From Deltaproteobacteria bacterium (GTDB lineage Bacteria; Desulfobacterota; Binatia; Binatales; Binataceae), in the NCBI GenBank assembly GCA_021780755.1, contig JAJXYF010000008.1:1-64000 (forward strand): 64,000 nucleotides of DNA, in the 5' to 3' direction. A program made the position numbers and the translations under genes. This document shows, one piece after another, positions 44,663-52,241 of the stretch. Each line of letters starts with the position of its first letter. Positions within the stretch are counted from its first letter, which is position 1. Under the pieces are notes generated by a model. It saw nothing but the letters and a program-made list of their open reading frames with translations. It was not told where the DNA came from and searched no databases.

Positions 44663-44749
44663 GAAATCGTTCAAGAGACCAAACCATAGCTTTTCGGGAC
44701 ACTGAAACCTCGGAGGTTTCAGAAAACTATAAGTTCTGCGTTCGTCAAC
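44663..44749 (-). repeat. Hairpin repeat, copy 2
   Basis: Arms CTGAAACCTC (44702-44711) and GAGGTTTCAG (44713-44722) with a one-base loop. The reverse complement of this block aligns with copy 3 over about 85 bases, including AGTTTTCTGAAACCTC and AAAGCTAT. It sits upstream of ccmE. Confidence 0.7.
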
Positions 44750-44883
44750 GATCTTTATAAAAGGGGTCGGCCGATGGCGACGGGCGTGGGGCGTCGCTTG
44801 ATGATCCGGCGCGGGGCTGACAAGAATGGAGCGTCGCGCGGCATGCCCAAGGGATGGCGCTGCGGACATTAGAGAAGAGGAAG

Positions 44884-45348
44884 ATGCCGAAGCGACTGCG
44901 ATTTGCGATTGGGACCGGGCTAATCATTGCGGCGATTGGCTACCTGATCGTGGCGGCGGTAAGAAACACCGCCGAATATTACCTGACGGTCAACGAGGTA
45001 AAGGTCCGCCAAGGCGAGCTAGCGGGGCAGATGCTACGCGTGGCGGGGCGCGTGGCGCCGGGATCGATCGGATGGGATCCGATTACCTTGACACTGTCGT
45101 TTGGGCTCGCGCAGCCGCCGCCGGCCGATCAGCCGGGGGTGAAGGCGGTCGCGGCCAGTGTCGGAGGCGGACCGATATTTCACGTGATCTGCCGGGGCGA
45201 GCCCAAGCCCGACATGTTCGCGGCCAATCGCGACGTGATCGTGGAGGGGACGCTGGCGGCCGACGGGACGATCGAGGCGCGCCAGGTGCTGACGAGTTGC
45301 CCGTCGAAATACGTGCCCAAGCAGCCCGCGCCGCTCAATAGGGAATAG
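44884..45348 (+). CDS. ccmE: Cytochrome c maturation protein CcmE, Cys-type haem site (CxxxY)
   Basis: 154 residues from ATG 44884, with AGAGAAGAGG just upstream. One N-terminal membrane segment (FAIGTGLIIAAIGYLIVAAV) is followed by the OB-fold-like domain (MLRVAGRVAPGSIGWDP, FHVICRGEPKPDMF, DVIVEGTLAADGTIEA). The usual haem-binding His is replaced: the motif is VLTSCPSKYVPK (about 136-147), i.e. CxxxY. CcmE carries haem in the periplasm from CcmC to CcmF/H. Cys-type CcmE is known from archaea and sulfate reducers that lack CcmH, yet ccmH is present here. The likely alternative start at 44854 would add ten residues. Confidence 0.9.
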   Translation: MPKRLRFAIGTGLIIAAIGYLIVAAVRNTAEYYLTVNEVKVRQGELAGQMLRVAGRVAPGSIGWDPITLTLSFGLAQPPPADQPGVKAVAASVGGGPIFHVICRGEPKPDMFAANRDVIVEGTLAADGTIEARQVLTSCPSKYVPKQPAPLNRE

Positions 45349-45357
45349 AGGATAGTG

Positions 45358-47373
45358 ATGCCGCTGATCGGTACATTAGCGCTGGCGCTCGCGCTGGTGC
45401 TCGCCGGCTACTCGATAATCGCCAACGTGGTGGGTGCGCGCGCGTCGATACCGTCGCTGACGGCGAGCGGGCGGCATGCCCTGTGGGCGATGTGCGCGAT
45501 GGTGACGGTGGCGGTGGGCGCGTTGTGGACGAGTCTGCTGCATAGCGATTTTTCGCTCGAGTACGTGGCGTCGTACACGAGTTTTTCGCTGCCGACGATC
45601 TACAAGATTACGGCATTGTGGGGCGGTCAGCAGGGCTCGCTGCTGTTCTGGACGTGGCTGTTGACGATCTTCACGTCGATCGTGGCGTTCCAGAACCGCC
45701 GGCGCAATCCGGAAATGACGCCATACGCGCTGGCGGTGCTGGCGGGAATCGCGATCTTTTTTCTCGGCATGCTGAACTTCGTCACGCGGCCGTTCGAGTT
45801 GCTGGCGGTGGTGCCGGCCGACGGGCAGGACCTGAATCCGCTGCTGCAGAACTACTGGATGGCGATCCATCCCCCGTCGCTCTACACCGGCTATGTGAGC
45901 GCTAGCGTGCCGTTCGCGTTTGGGGCAGCGGCGCTGATGGTCGGGCGGCTCGACGACAGCTGGATTCGGAGCACGCGGCGGTGGGCGATTTTCTCGTGGT
46001 TTTTTCTCACGCTCGGGAACCTGTTCGGCGCGCGCTGGGCCTACGAGGTGCTCGGATGGGGCGGGTACTGGGCATGGGACCCGGTCGAGAACGCGGCGTT
46101 CATGCCGTGGCTGGTGATGACCGCCTATCTCCATTCAGTGATGATCCAGGAACGCAAGGACATGCTGAAGGTGTGGAACCTGGTGCTGATCGGAATGGCG
46201 TTTGGACTGACGCTGTTCGGCACCTTTATCACGCGCAGCGGCGTGATTTCGTCGGTGCATTCGTTTACCCAGTCGGGGCTGGGCCCGTACTTCCTGACGT
46301 TCCTGATCGCGGTAGTGGTGCTCTATACGGGGCTGGTGCTGTCGCGGGTCAAACAGCTGCGCACGCCGGCGGAGTTCGAGTCGTACCTGTCGCGCGAGGC
46401 GGCGTTTCTCTTCAACAACCTGGTGCTGGTGGGAATCGCGTTCGCGGTGTTCTGGGGCACGCTGTTCCCGGTGCTGTCGGAGGCGGTGCGCGGCGTTAAG
46501 ATCACGGTGGGGCCGCCATTCTTCAACAAGGTCAATGGGCCGCTGGCGCTCGCGTTGATATTTTTGATGGGGGTGGGGCCGTTGATCGCGTGGCGGCGAT
46601 CGTCGTTCGACAGCCTGGCGAAGACCTTCGCGGCGCCGGCCATTTTCGGCGTGACCACCGGGGTCTGCGCGTTTATCGCGGGGCTGCGCGAATGGTACGT
46701 GCTGACGGCACTGTCGCTGGGGGCGTTCGTACTGGGGACGATCGTGGTGGAATTCCGGCGCGGGGTGAGCGCGCGGCGTCATATGGTGGGCGAATCGGTG
46801 CCGGTCGCGATCGTGAATCTGATCGGCAAGAACAACCGGCGCTACGGCGGCTACGTCATCCATATAGGCGTGGTGCTGGCGTTCACCGGGATCGTGGCGT
46901 CGGCGTTTTTCAAGACCGAGGTCAAGAAAAGCGTGAAGCAGGGCGACAGTTTTCAAGTCGGTCCGTACGAACTCGAGTACCTGGGAATGAACACGACCGA
47001 GACCGCGCACGTTGAAACCGCGCGGGCGCGGGTCGAGGTGCGCCGCAACGGCCGTCCGATCGCGATGATGGAGCCGGCCAAGCTGTTCTTCAAGCGGCTG
47101 CAGCAGCCGGCCACGGCGGTCGCGATTCGATCGACGCCGGCGGCTGACCTTTACGTGGTGCTGGCGGGAATCGACGATCAGAGCGGGCTTGCGACCTTCC
47201 AGGTGTTCCTGACGCCGCTGGTCTTCTGGCTGTGGGCGGGCGGCGTGATTATGGCGATGGGCACGGTGATCGTGATGTGGCCGAACGTGCGTGAGCGGGC
47301 GGTGATCGCGGCTGCGGTACGAGCGCCGTTGCCTATTGAAGGCGACGCGCAGGCCGTGCCGGGAGGCGACTGA
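45358..47373 (+). CDS. ccmF: Haem lyase subunit CcmF
   Basis: 671 residues from ATG 45358, with GAGGA five bases upstream. About 15 membrane helices. The WWD domain is GWGGYWAWDPVENAAFMPWL (about 230-249). Conserved periplasmic His residues lie in MAIHPPSLYTGYV and SVHSFTQSGLGPYF. CcmF attaches haem from CcmE to apocytochromes, together with CcmH. It follows ccmE by ten bases and is part of the ccmE-F-H-I-A-B operon. Confidence 0.95.
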   Translation: MPLIGTLALALALVLAGYSIIANVVGARASIPSLTASGRHALWAMCAMVTVAVGALWTSLLHSDFSLEYVASYTSFSLPTIYKITALWGGQQGSLLFWTWLLTIFTSIVAFQNRRRNPEMTPYALAVLAGIAIFFLGMLNFVTRPFELLAVVPADGQDLNPLLQNYWMAIHPPSLYTGYVSASVPFAFGAAALMVGRLDDSWIRSTRRWAIFSWFFLTLGNLFGARWAYEVLGWGGYWAWDPVENAAFMPWLVMTAYLHSVMIQERKDMLKVWNLVLIGMAFGLTLFGTFITRSGVISSVHSFTQSGLGPYFLTFLIAVVVLYTGLVLSRVKQLRTPAEFESYLSREAAFLFNNLVLVGIAFAVFWGTLFPVLSEAVRGVKITVGPPFFNKVNGPLALALIFLMGVGPLIAWRRSSFDSLAKTFAAPAIFGVTTGVCAFIAGLREWYVLTALSLGAFVLGTIVVEFRRGVSARRHMVGESVPVAIVNLIGKNNRRYGGYVIHIGVVLAFTGIVASAFFKTEVKKSVKQGDSFQVGPYELEYLGMNTTETAHVETARARVEVRRNGRPIAMMEPAKLFFKRLQQPATAVAIRSTPAADLYVVLAGIDDQSGLATFQVFLTPLVFWLWAGGVIMAMGTVIVMWPNVRERAVIAAAVRAPLPIEGDAQAVPGGD

Positions 47374-47376
47374 CGG

Positions 47377-47895
47377 GTGCGGCGGCTCAAAAAACTGCAT
47401 GCGCGGACGGCGGCGTTGATAATCGTCATGTGTGGAATCGCGTTCGCAATTCCGCTTGTGGTCGGTGCGGCGTCCACGGTGAGTGTGCAGGATGTTTCCG
47501 AGGGGCTGACGTGTCAGTGTGGATGCGGCTTGACGGTCGCCAACTGTAACCATCCGAATTGCGAATTCTCGGTGCCGGCGCGCGAGCAGATCGACGGGAT
47601 GCTCAAGCGCGGGATGAGCGGGCCGCAGGTGATCGCTTTTTTTCGCGGCAAGTATGGCGAGAAGATATTGTCGGCGCCGACCACCGAGGGCTTCAACCTG
47701 GTGGCGTGGATCATGCCGTTCGCGGCGATCCTGGGCGGCGGCGCGCTGATCGCGATAACGTTCGGGCGATGGCGGTCGAAGGCGCCGGCGCCGCCGGGCG
47801 CGCCGGAATCCGGCGCGAATGCCAACGATGGTAGCGGCGACTTCGACGCGGAATTGCGGCGCGCGCTGGAGCGCGAGCTCCGCGAGCGGACCTGA
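47377..47895 (+). CDS. ccmH: Cytochrome c maturation protein CcmH, Cys-rich variant
   Basis: 172 residues from GTG 47377. A signal peptide (AALIIVMCGIAFAIPLVVG) precedes the CcmH domain. The usual LRCxxCQ motif is replaced by LTCQCGCGLTVANCNH (about 47-62) plus a later Cys in HPNCEF, giving five Cys instead of two. GMSGPQVIAFFRGKYGEKIL fits the family. A C-terminal membrane helix follows. CcmH handles thiol redox and apocytochrome hand-over. It overlaps neither neighbour; spacing is three bases on each side. Confidence 0.88.
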   Translation: MRRLKKLHARTAALIIVMCGIAFAIPLVVGAASTVSVQDVSEGLTCQCGCGLTVANCNHPNCEFSVPAREQIDGMLKRGMSGPQVIAFFRGKYGEKILSAPTTEGFNLVAWIMPFAAILGGGALIAITFGRWRSKAPAPPGAPESGANANDGSGDFDAELRRALERELRERT

Positions 47896-47898
47896 CGC

Positions 47899-48393
47899 GT
47901 GGCGAACTACGTGGCGGCGATTCTGATCGTCGCGGCGGTCGCGCTGTTCGTCGCGGCGCCGCTCAGCGGCGGCTTTTCGCGACGGCGGCGCTCCACCCCG
48001 CGCGAATTTGACGTCGAGCGGCTCGAGCACGAGCGGGGACTGGCGGTGCAGGGCCTGCTGGAGCTGGAATTCGATCACGAAATGGGCAAGCTCGACGAGC
48101 TTGACTATCGCAACCTCAAGCGATCGTTGGAGGAGCGTGCGCTGAGTGCGATGAGCGCGCTTGAGCATGCGCGGAGTGCTGGCGGCGCGACGCGCGGCGT
48201 GCCGATGCGGCTCGCCGCGCGGGTGTCGCGGCCGGGGCGTGTGGCCGCGTCGGGCGCGGCGGCGGGAACACCGCCGACCATGAATTTCTGCCCGCAATGC
48301 GGGGTGCGGGCCGGCGCCGGCCATAATTTCTGCGCGGCGTGCGGCGCAAGTCTCGACGGCGCCGCGGCGCGCGTCGCGGCGCGGAGAGAATAA
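47899..48393 (+). CDS. CcmI-like protein with C-terminal zinc ribbon
   Basis: 164 residues from GTG 47899. One membrane segment (YVAAILIVAAVALFVAAP) is followed by a CcmI-like helix (QGLLELEFDHEMGKLDELDY, about 51-70, in the CcmI N-terminal pattern). The C-terminus has a zinc ribbon, FCPQCG and FCAACG (about 133-153), not seen in classical CcmI. Position between ccmH and ccmA supports a role in apocytochrome handling. The stop overlaps the ccmA start by one base. Confidence 0.72.
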   Translation: MANYVAAILIVAAVALFVAAPLSGGFSRRRRSTPREFDVERLEHERGLAVQGLLELEFDHEMGKLDELDYRNLKRSLEERALSAMSALEHARSAGGATRGVPMRLAARVSRPGRVAASGAAAGTPPTMNFCPQCGVRAGAGHNFCAACGASLDGAAARVAARRE

Positions 48394-49094
48394 TGGACGC
48401 GGCGCTGATCGAGGCGCGCGGCCTGGACAAGAGCTTTGGCGCGACCCCGATCCTGCGCGGCGTGAACCTGGCGGTGCCCGCTGGACGCGCCGCGATGATC
48501 ATCGGGCGCAACGGCGCCGGCAAGTCAACGCTGGTGCGAATCCTGGCGGGACTCTCGACGCCAAGTGCGGGTGAGGCGCTGCTGTTTGGGAGGCCGAGCC
48601 GCACGCTCGAACCGGCCGCACGCCGCCGCCTCTCCATCCTTATCCATGACAGCTTTCTCTATCCGAATCTGAGCGCGCGAGAGAATCTCGAATTCTACGC
48701 GAGTCTCTATGGCGTGGCCGACGCGCACACTGATGTTTCGGGTTGGCTCGAGCGCGTCGGACTGGGGGCTGCGGCCGATGCGCGCGTGCGCACCTTCTCG
48801 CGCGGGATGGAGCAGCGGCTCACGCTCGCCCGCGCGTTGATTACGCGTCCCGCCGCGTTGCTGATGGACGAGCCGTTCGCGGCGCTTGACCGTGAGGGCG
48901 TCGCGCTGGTGGCCGCGCTGCTGCGCGAGGCGCTCGCGCGCGGCTGTGCGGTGGTGCTCACGGCCCATCAGCCGCTCGCGATCGACGGACTAACCTTTGC
49001 TTTGTACGAAATTGTGCGCGGCCGGATGCTCGCGATCGACGGCGTTGCGAGCGACGCGGGTGTCGAGTCCGCGCGCGCGCATCCGGCCGAGTAG
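48393..49094 (+). CDS. ccmA: Haem export ATP-binding protein CcmA
   Basis: 233 residues from ATG 48393, which shares one base with the previous stop. Walker A is GRNGAGKST (about 38-46), the ABC signature is FSRGMEQRLTLARAL (about 136-150) and Walker B is ALLMDEPFAALD (about 157-168). CcmA energises CcmBC to release haem-loaded CcmE. Usual length for the family. A longer upstream frame only overlaps the CcmI-like gene. Confidence 0.94.
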   Translation: MDAALIEARGLDKSFGATPILRGVNLAVPAGRAAMIIGRNGAGKSTLVRILAGLSTPSAGEALLFGRPSRTLEPAARRRLSILIHDSFLYPNLSARENLEFYASLYGVADAHTDVSGWLERVGLGAAADARVRTFSRGMEQRLTLARALITRPAALLMDEPFAALDREGVALVAALLREALARGCAVVLTAHQPLAIDGLTFALYEIVRGRMLAIDGVASDAGVESARAHPAE

Positions 49095-49097
49095 CGC

Positions 49098-49775
49098 ATG
49101 ATGTCCGGCTTCGTCGCCGTCTTGCGTAAGGACTTGCGCCTTGAAGTGCGCAGCGGTGAGAGTACGATCGCGCTGGTCGCGCTCTCGCTGCTAATCCTGG
49201 TGGTGCTGGTCTTCGCGCTGGATCCGGTGGGCGGCGTGCGCGGCGCGGGTATTGCGGCTGGTGCGCTCTGGGTGGCGATGATCTTCGCCGGCGTGATCGG
49301 CTCGACGCGCGCGTTGCACGCGGAGCGCGACAACGGCTGTATCCGCGCGTTGATTCTAAGCCCGCTAGATCGCGGCGCGCTCTACGTCGCCAAGCTCACC
49401 GCGGCCTTTATCTTCATGGCGATCGCCGAGACGGCCGCCGTCGTCCTGATGGTGCTCTTCTTCAACCTCGACTTCGACGCGCGCCTGCTTCGCCTCGCAC
49501 CGGTAATCGCACTGGGCGCACTCGGCTTCTCTGCGCTATCGACCCTACTGGCGGCGATCGCGGGCCGGATCCGCGCGGGCGACCTGCTACTGCCGCTGCT
49601 CGCCGTGCCGATGTTCGTGCCGGCCTTGATCGCCGGCGTCAAGGCCAGCGGCGCCGCCCTGACCGGCGCGCCGTTCGGCGCGATTGCCCAATGGCTCAAA
49701 ATCCTCGTCGCGTTCGACGTGATCTTTCTCGCCGCCGGCTATCTGCTGTTCGAGCACGTCGTCGGCGAGGACTGA
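49098..49775 (+). CDS. ccmB: Haem exporter membrane protein CcmB
   Basis: 225 residues, six predicted membrane helices, starting three bases after ccmA. The family opening FVAVLRKDLRLEVRSGE (about 5-21) and the central GVIGSTRALHAERDNGCIRA (about 69-88) are CcmB-like. It forms the ABC complex with CcmA and CcmC. Hairpin repeat copy 3 follows, separating it from ccmC. Confidence 0.92.
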   Translation: MMSGFVAVLRKDLRLEVRSGESTIALVALSLLILVVLVFALDPVGGVRGAGIAAGALWVAMIFAGVIGSTRALHAERDNGCIRALILSPLDRGALYVAKLTAAFIFMAIAETAAVVLMVLFFNLDFDARLLRLAPVIALGALGFSALSTLLAAIAGRIRAGDLLLPLLAVPMFVPALIAGVKASGAALTGAPFGAIAQWLKILVAFDVIFLAAGYLLFEHVVGED

Positions 49776-49816
49776 GAGCTGCCGGCAAAGAGGTGTAAGA
49801 GCGCGGTAGGGTTTAT

Positions 49817-49904
49817 GAGGAGCGCAAAAACTCAAAGTTTTCTGAAACCTCGGTGAGGTTTCAGTGTAAGAAAAAGCTATAGTTCCGTGTTGCCAACGAT
49901 TTCT
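49817..49904 (+). repeat. Hairpin repeat, copy 3
   Basis: Arms CTGAAACCTC (49842-49851) and GAGGTTTCAG (49855-49864) with a three-base loop. The flank CAAAGTTTT before and GTGTAAGAAAAAGCTATAG after match copy 2 in reverse complement. It lies between ccmB and ccmC. Confidence 0.7.
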
Positions 49905-49968
49905 GTCACTCCTTCGCGCTTCGTGGGCGATTTCGCTCGCTCACGCGATCGGTTACGAATAGTCGTCG

Positions 49969-50676
49969 ATGAACAAGAGTTTGAATCTGGCGCTGGGTGC
50001 ACTGACGGGCGGTCTGATGGTCGTCGCCATCTATATGGTGTTTGAGTACGTGCCAACCGAGGCCGACCAGGGAATTGTACAGCGGATTTTTTATTTCCAC
50101 GTGCCGTGCGCATGGGTGGCCTTCGCGGCGTTCGGGTTGGTGGCGATTTGTGGGATTTTCTACCTGTGGCTGGAATCGCCGATTTGGGACGACCTCGGCT
50201 ACGCGGCGGCGGAAAGCGGGATGGTTTTTTGCACGCTGGTGCTGGTGACCGGATCGATTTGGGCCAAGCCGATCTGGGGCACCTGGTGGACGTGGGACTC
50301 GCGGCTGACGACGACGCTAATCTTGTGGCTGCTGTACGGCGGTTATCTGTTGCTGCGCGCGATGGCGGACGACACGCCGCAGGTCGCGCGGTTTGCGGCG
50401 GTGGTCGGAATTGTCGCGGTGGCCGACGTGCCGGTGGTGGTGGTTTCGGTGCGGCTGTGGCGCACCATCCATCCGGCAGTGCTGGTGACGCGCGAGGGTG
50501 GGCATGGGCTGGAGGACCCGCGGATGGTCGCGACTCTGTTGGTGGCGCTGGCGGCCTTTACGGCGCTCTTCGTCTGGCTGCTGATCCTCCGTTTCGCGAC
50601 GCTGCGGATGCGCACGCGGATCGCAAAGCTGGCGGGCGAGCTTAACCTCGCGCATGCGGCGGCGGGAGACCTGTGA
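49969..50676 (+). CDS. ccmC: Haem exporter membrane protein CcmC
   Basis: 235 residues with six membrane helices. The periplasmic His in YFHVPCAWVAF (about 43-53) and the WWD domain WGTWWTWDSRLTTTLILW (about 103-120) are present. CcmC places haem on CcmE. It starts 193 bases after ccmB, behind hairpin repeat copy 3, so its transcription may be separate from ccmE-B. The stop overlaps ccmD. Confidence 0.94.
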   Translation: MNKSLNLALGALTGGLMVVAIYMVFEYVPTEADQGIVQRIFYFHVPCAWVAFAAFGLVAICGIFYLWLESPIWDDLGYAAAESGMVFCTLVLVTGSIWAKPIWGTWWTWDSRLTTTLILWLLYGGYLLLRAMADDTPQVARFAAVVGIVAVADVPVVVVSVRLWRTIHPAVLVTREGGHGLEDPRMVATLLVALAAFTALFVWLLILRFATLRMRTRIAKLAGELNLAHAAAGDL

Positions 50677-50861
50677 TGGAGAATTTCGGCTACCTGTTCG
50701 CCGCCTATACGATAATTTTCGCGGTGATTTTCCTGTATGTGGTGTTTATCTGGCGGCGCCAAGCGCGGCTCGAAGTCGAATTGCGCACGCTGGAGGCGCG
50801 ACTCAAAGAGGTGCGCCAGGAACTGATGGCGCGCGAGACGACGGCGCGGGCGGCTCAATAG
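50676..50861 (+). CDS. ccmD: CcmD-like small membrane protein
   Basis: 61 residues from ATG 50676, which overlaps the ccmC stop; GGGAG lies seven bases upstream. One membrane helix (YLFAAYTIIFAVIFLYVVFI) is followed by a charged helical tail (RLEVELRTLEARLKEVRQEL). This is the usual CcmD layout; CcmD helps the CcmABC complex release haem-loaded CcmE. Identity rests on position and topology because the family is short and poorly conserved. Confidence 0.8.
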   Translation: MENFGYLFAAYTIIFAVIFLYVVFIWRRQARLEVELRTLEARLKEVRQELMARETTARAAQ

Positions 50862-50937
50862 ATGAGTCCGGTCAACGACAGTTGCGATTGCGCGTATTCG
50901 TGCGCATCTTTAACTGTTATTCGCTGATCAAGGTCGT

Positions 50938-50967
50938 CGAGCACTGCGAACGTGCAACATTGAAAAA
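50938..50967 (+). repeat. Short dispersed intergenic repeat, copy D
   Basis: CGAGCACTGCGAACGTGCAA then CATTGAAAAA. A degenerate copy of the element at 18246, keeping GAGCA, GCGA and CATTGAAAAA. It lies in the 150-base gap between ccmD and the dnaJ-like gene. Confidence 0.45.
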
Positions 50968-50983
50968 CGCTGATCGGGACTGT

Positions 50984-51012
50984 CGAGCAACGCGAAGGTA
51001 CAATATCGAGAC
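50984..51012 (+). repeat. Short dispersed intergenic repeat, copy E, overlapping a -10 element
   Basis: CGAGCAACGCGAAGGTACAA then TATCGAG. It is the weakest copy of the family. It contains TACAAT (50999-51004), a likely -10 element for the dnaJ-like gene that starts at 51015. Confidence 0.35.
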
Positions 51013-51014
51013 AA

Positions 51015-52133
51015 ATGGAGTTCAGGGATTATTATAAGGTACTGGGCGTCGAGCGCGGCGCCACCGCGGCTGAGATCAAGACCGCTTATCGCAAGCTCGC
51101 CCGCAAGTACCATCCGGACGTCAATCCGAACAACAAGGAAGCCGAACGGCATTTCAAGGAGGCCAACGAGGCCTACCAGGTGATCGGCGACGCCGAGAAG
51201 CGCAAGAAGTATGACGAGTTAGGTGCGGACTGGGAGCGTGGAACCCCGCAGGAGGAAGTCTATCGGCGGTACGCGCGTGCGGGCGGGCCGTTTACCGGCG
51301 GCGACGCCGGGGAGGCGGGCGGGGGCGCCGGCGGCTTCAGCGATTTCTTCGAGCGCTTCTTCGCGGGACGCGGCGGCGGCGGTGCACGCGGGCGGAGTTC
51401 TTCATACGGATTCAGCGACGACCTCGATGAGGGGTTCGGGGCGCGCGGCGGCGGGCGGGCGCCCGACCTGCAGGCGGAGGTCGCGATTCTTCCGCAAGAT
51501 GCCGTCCACGCCGCCCAGCGAATCATCGCGGTCACCGCGACCGACGAATGCGACAAGTGCGGCGGCACTGGCGTTATCGCGCGGCAGGAGAAGCGTGGCA
51601 ATGCGCGGATAATCCGGTCGGCCGACCCGTGTCCGAAGTGCGGGGGCAGTGGAGTGACCCCGGTACGGCGCCAACTCGACGTGACGATCCCCGCAGGCGT
51701 CACCGACGGATCGCGAATAAGGTTAAAGGGGCAGGGCGGACGCGGCGCGCGGCCGGAGCTCAACGGCGACCTGTTCCTGACGATTCGCTTCAAGGCGGGC
51801 GGAGTGTTCGCGGTGTCGGGGCGCGACGTGCGCTGCCAACTACCGGTGTGGGATTACGAGGCGGCGCTCGGGGCCGAGGTGACGGCGCCGACGCTCGACG
51901 GCCGCGTCGCGTTGAAGGTGCCGTCCGGCAGCCAGACCGGACGTGTGATGCGTCTGAAGGGCCGCGGGATCCCTGGCCGTGGCAAGGAGGCGGCGGGCGA
52001 TCTGCTCTACGAGCTGAAGGTGCTGGCGCCGACTGACCTCACCAAAGAAGAGCGCGAATTGATGCAGCAGATCGCGGATTTGCGCCGGGCGCGCGCGGTG
52101 CCCGACCCGCGCGCCGAGATCATGAAGGAATGA
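51015..52133 (+). CDS. dnaJ: DnaJ-like chaperone with a reduced zinc domain
   Basis: 372 residues. The J domain (1-70) has HPD in [12 protein letters not shown] (about 34-36). A long Gly-rich linker follows (about 95-145). The zinc region has only two CxxCxGxG repeats, CDKCGGTG (about 178-185) and CPKCGGSG (about 207-214), where full DnaJ has four, so it can form one zinc centre. A C-terminal substrate domain follows ([20 protein letters not shown] and later). It is therefore a DnaJ/CbpA intermediate. TACAAT lies ten bases before the ATG. Confidence 0.88.
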   Translation: MEFRDYYKVLGVERGATAAEIKTAYRKLARKYHPDVNPNNKEAERHFKEANEAYQVIGDAEKRKKYDELGADWERGTPQEEVYRRYARAGGPFTGGDAGEAGGGAGGFSDFFERFFAGRGGGGARGRSSSYGFSDDLDEGFGARGGGRAPDLQAEVAILPQDAVHAAQRIIAVTATDECDKCGGTGVIARQEKRGNARIIRSADPCPKCGGSGVTPVRRQLDVTIPAGVTDGSRIRLKGQGGRGARPELNGDLFLTIRFKAGGVFAVSGRDVRCQLPVWDYEAALGAEVTAPTLDGRVALKVPSGSQTGRVMRLKGRGIPGRGKEAAGDLLYELKVLAPTDLTKEERELMQQIADLRRARAVPDPRAEIMKE

Positions 52134-52226
52134 GAGCCGTCGCGCGTCGCGGGCAGGGGTGGGAAGGTCAAACTGCCAGGTCCTGTAGTCATGCTGAGCC
52201 GGGCGTCTTCGCCCCTTCAAATCGGA

Positions 52227-52232
52227 TATAAT
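52227..52232 (+). promoter_or_regulatory. Probable -10 element of the tilS promoter
   Basis: Perfect TATAAT nine bases before the tilS ATG. No good -35 was found at the usual distance. Together with TACGAT before ftsH and TACAAT before the dnaJ-like gene it suggests very short 5' leaders. Confidence 0.4.
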
Positions 52233-52241
52233 CAGGGCGCT

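Noticed and set aside
43620..44702. 360-codon minus-strand frame
   Set aside because: Antisense to the phosphodiesterase gene; Arg/His/Gln-rich with no motif.
46135..48324. A 729-codon open frame on the minus strand
   Set aside because: It runs antisense to ccmF, ccmH and the CcmI-like gene, is Arg/His/Pro-rich with no domains, and results from high GC content.
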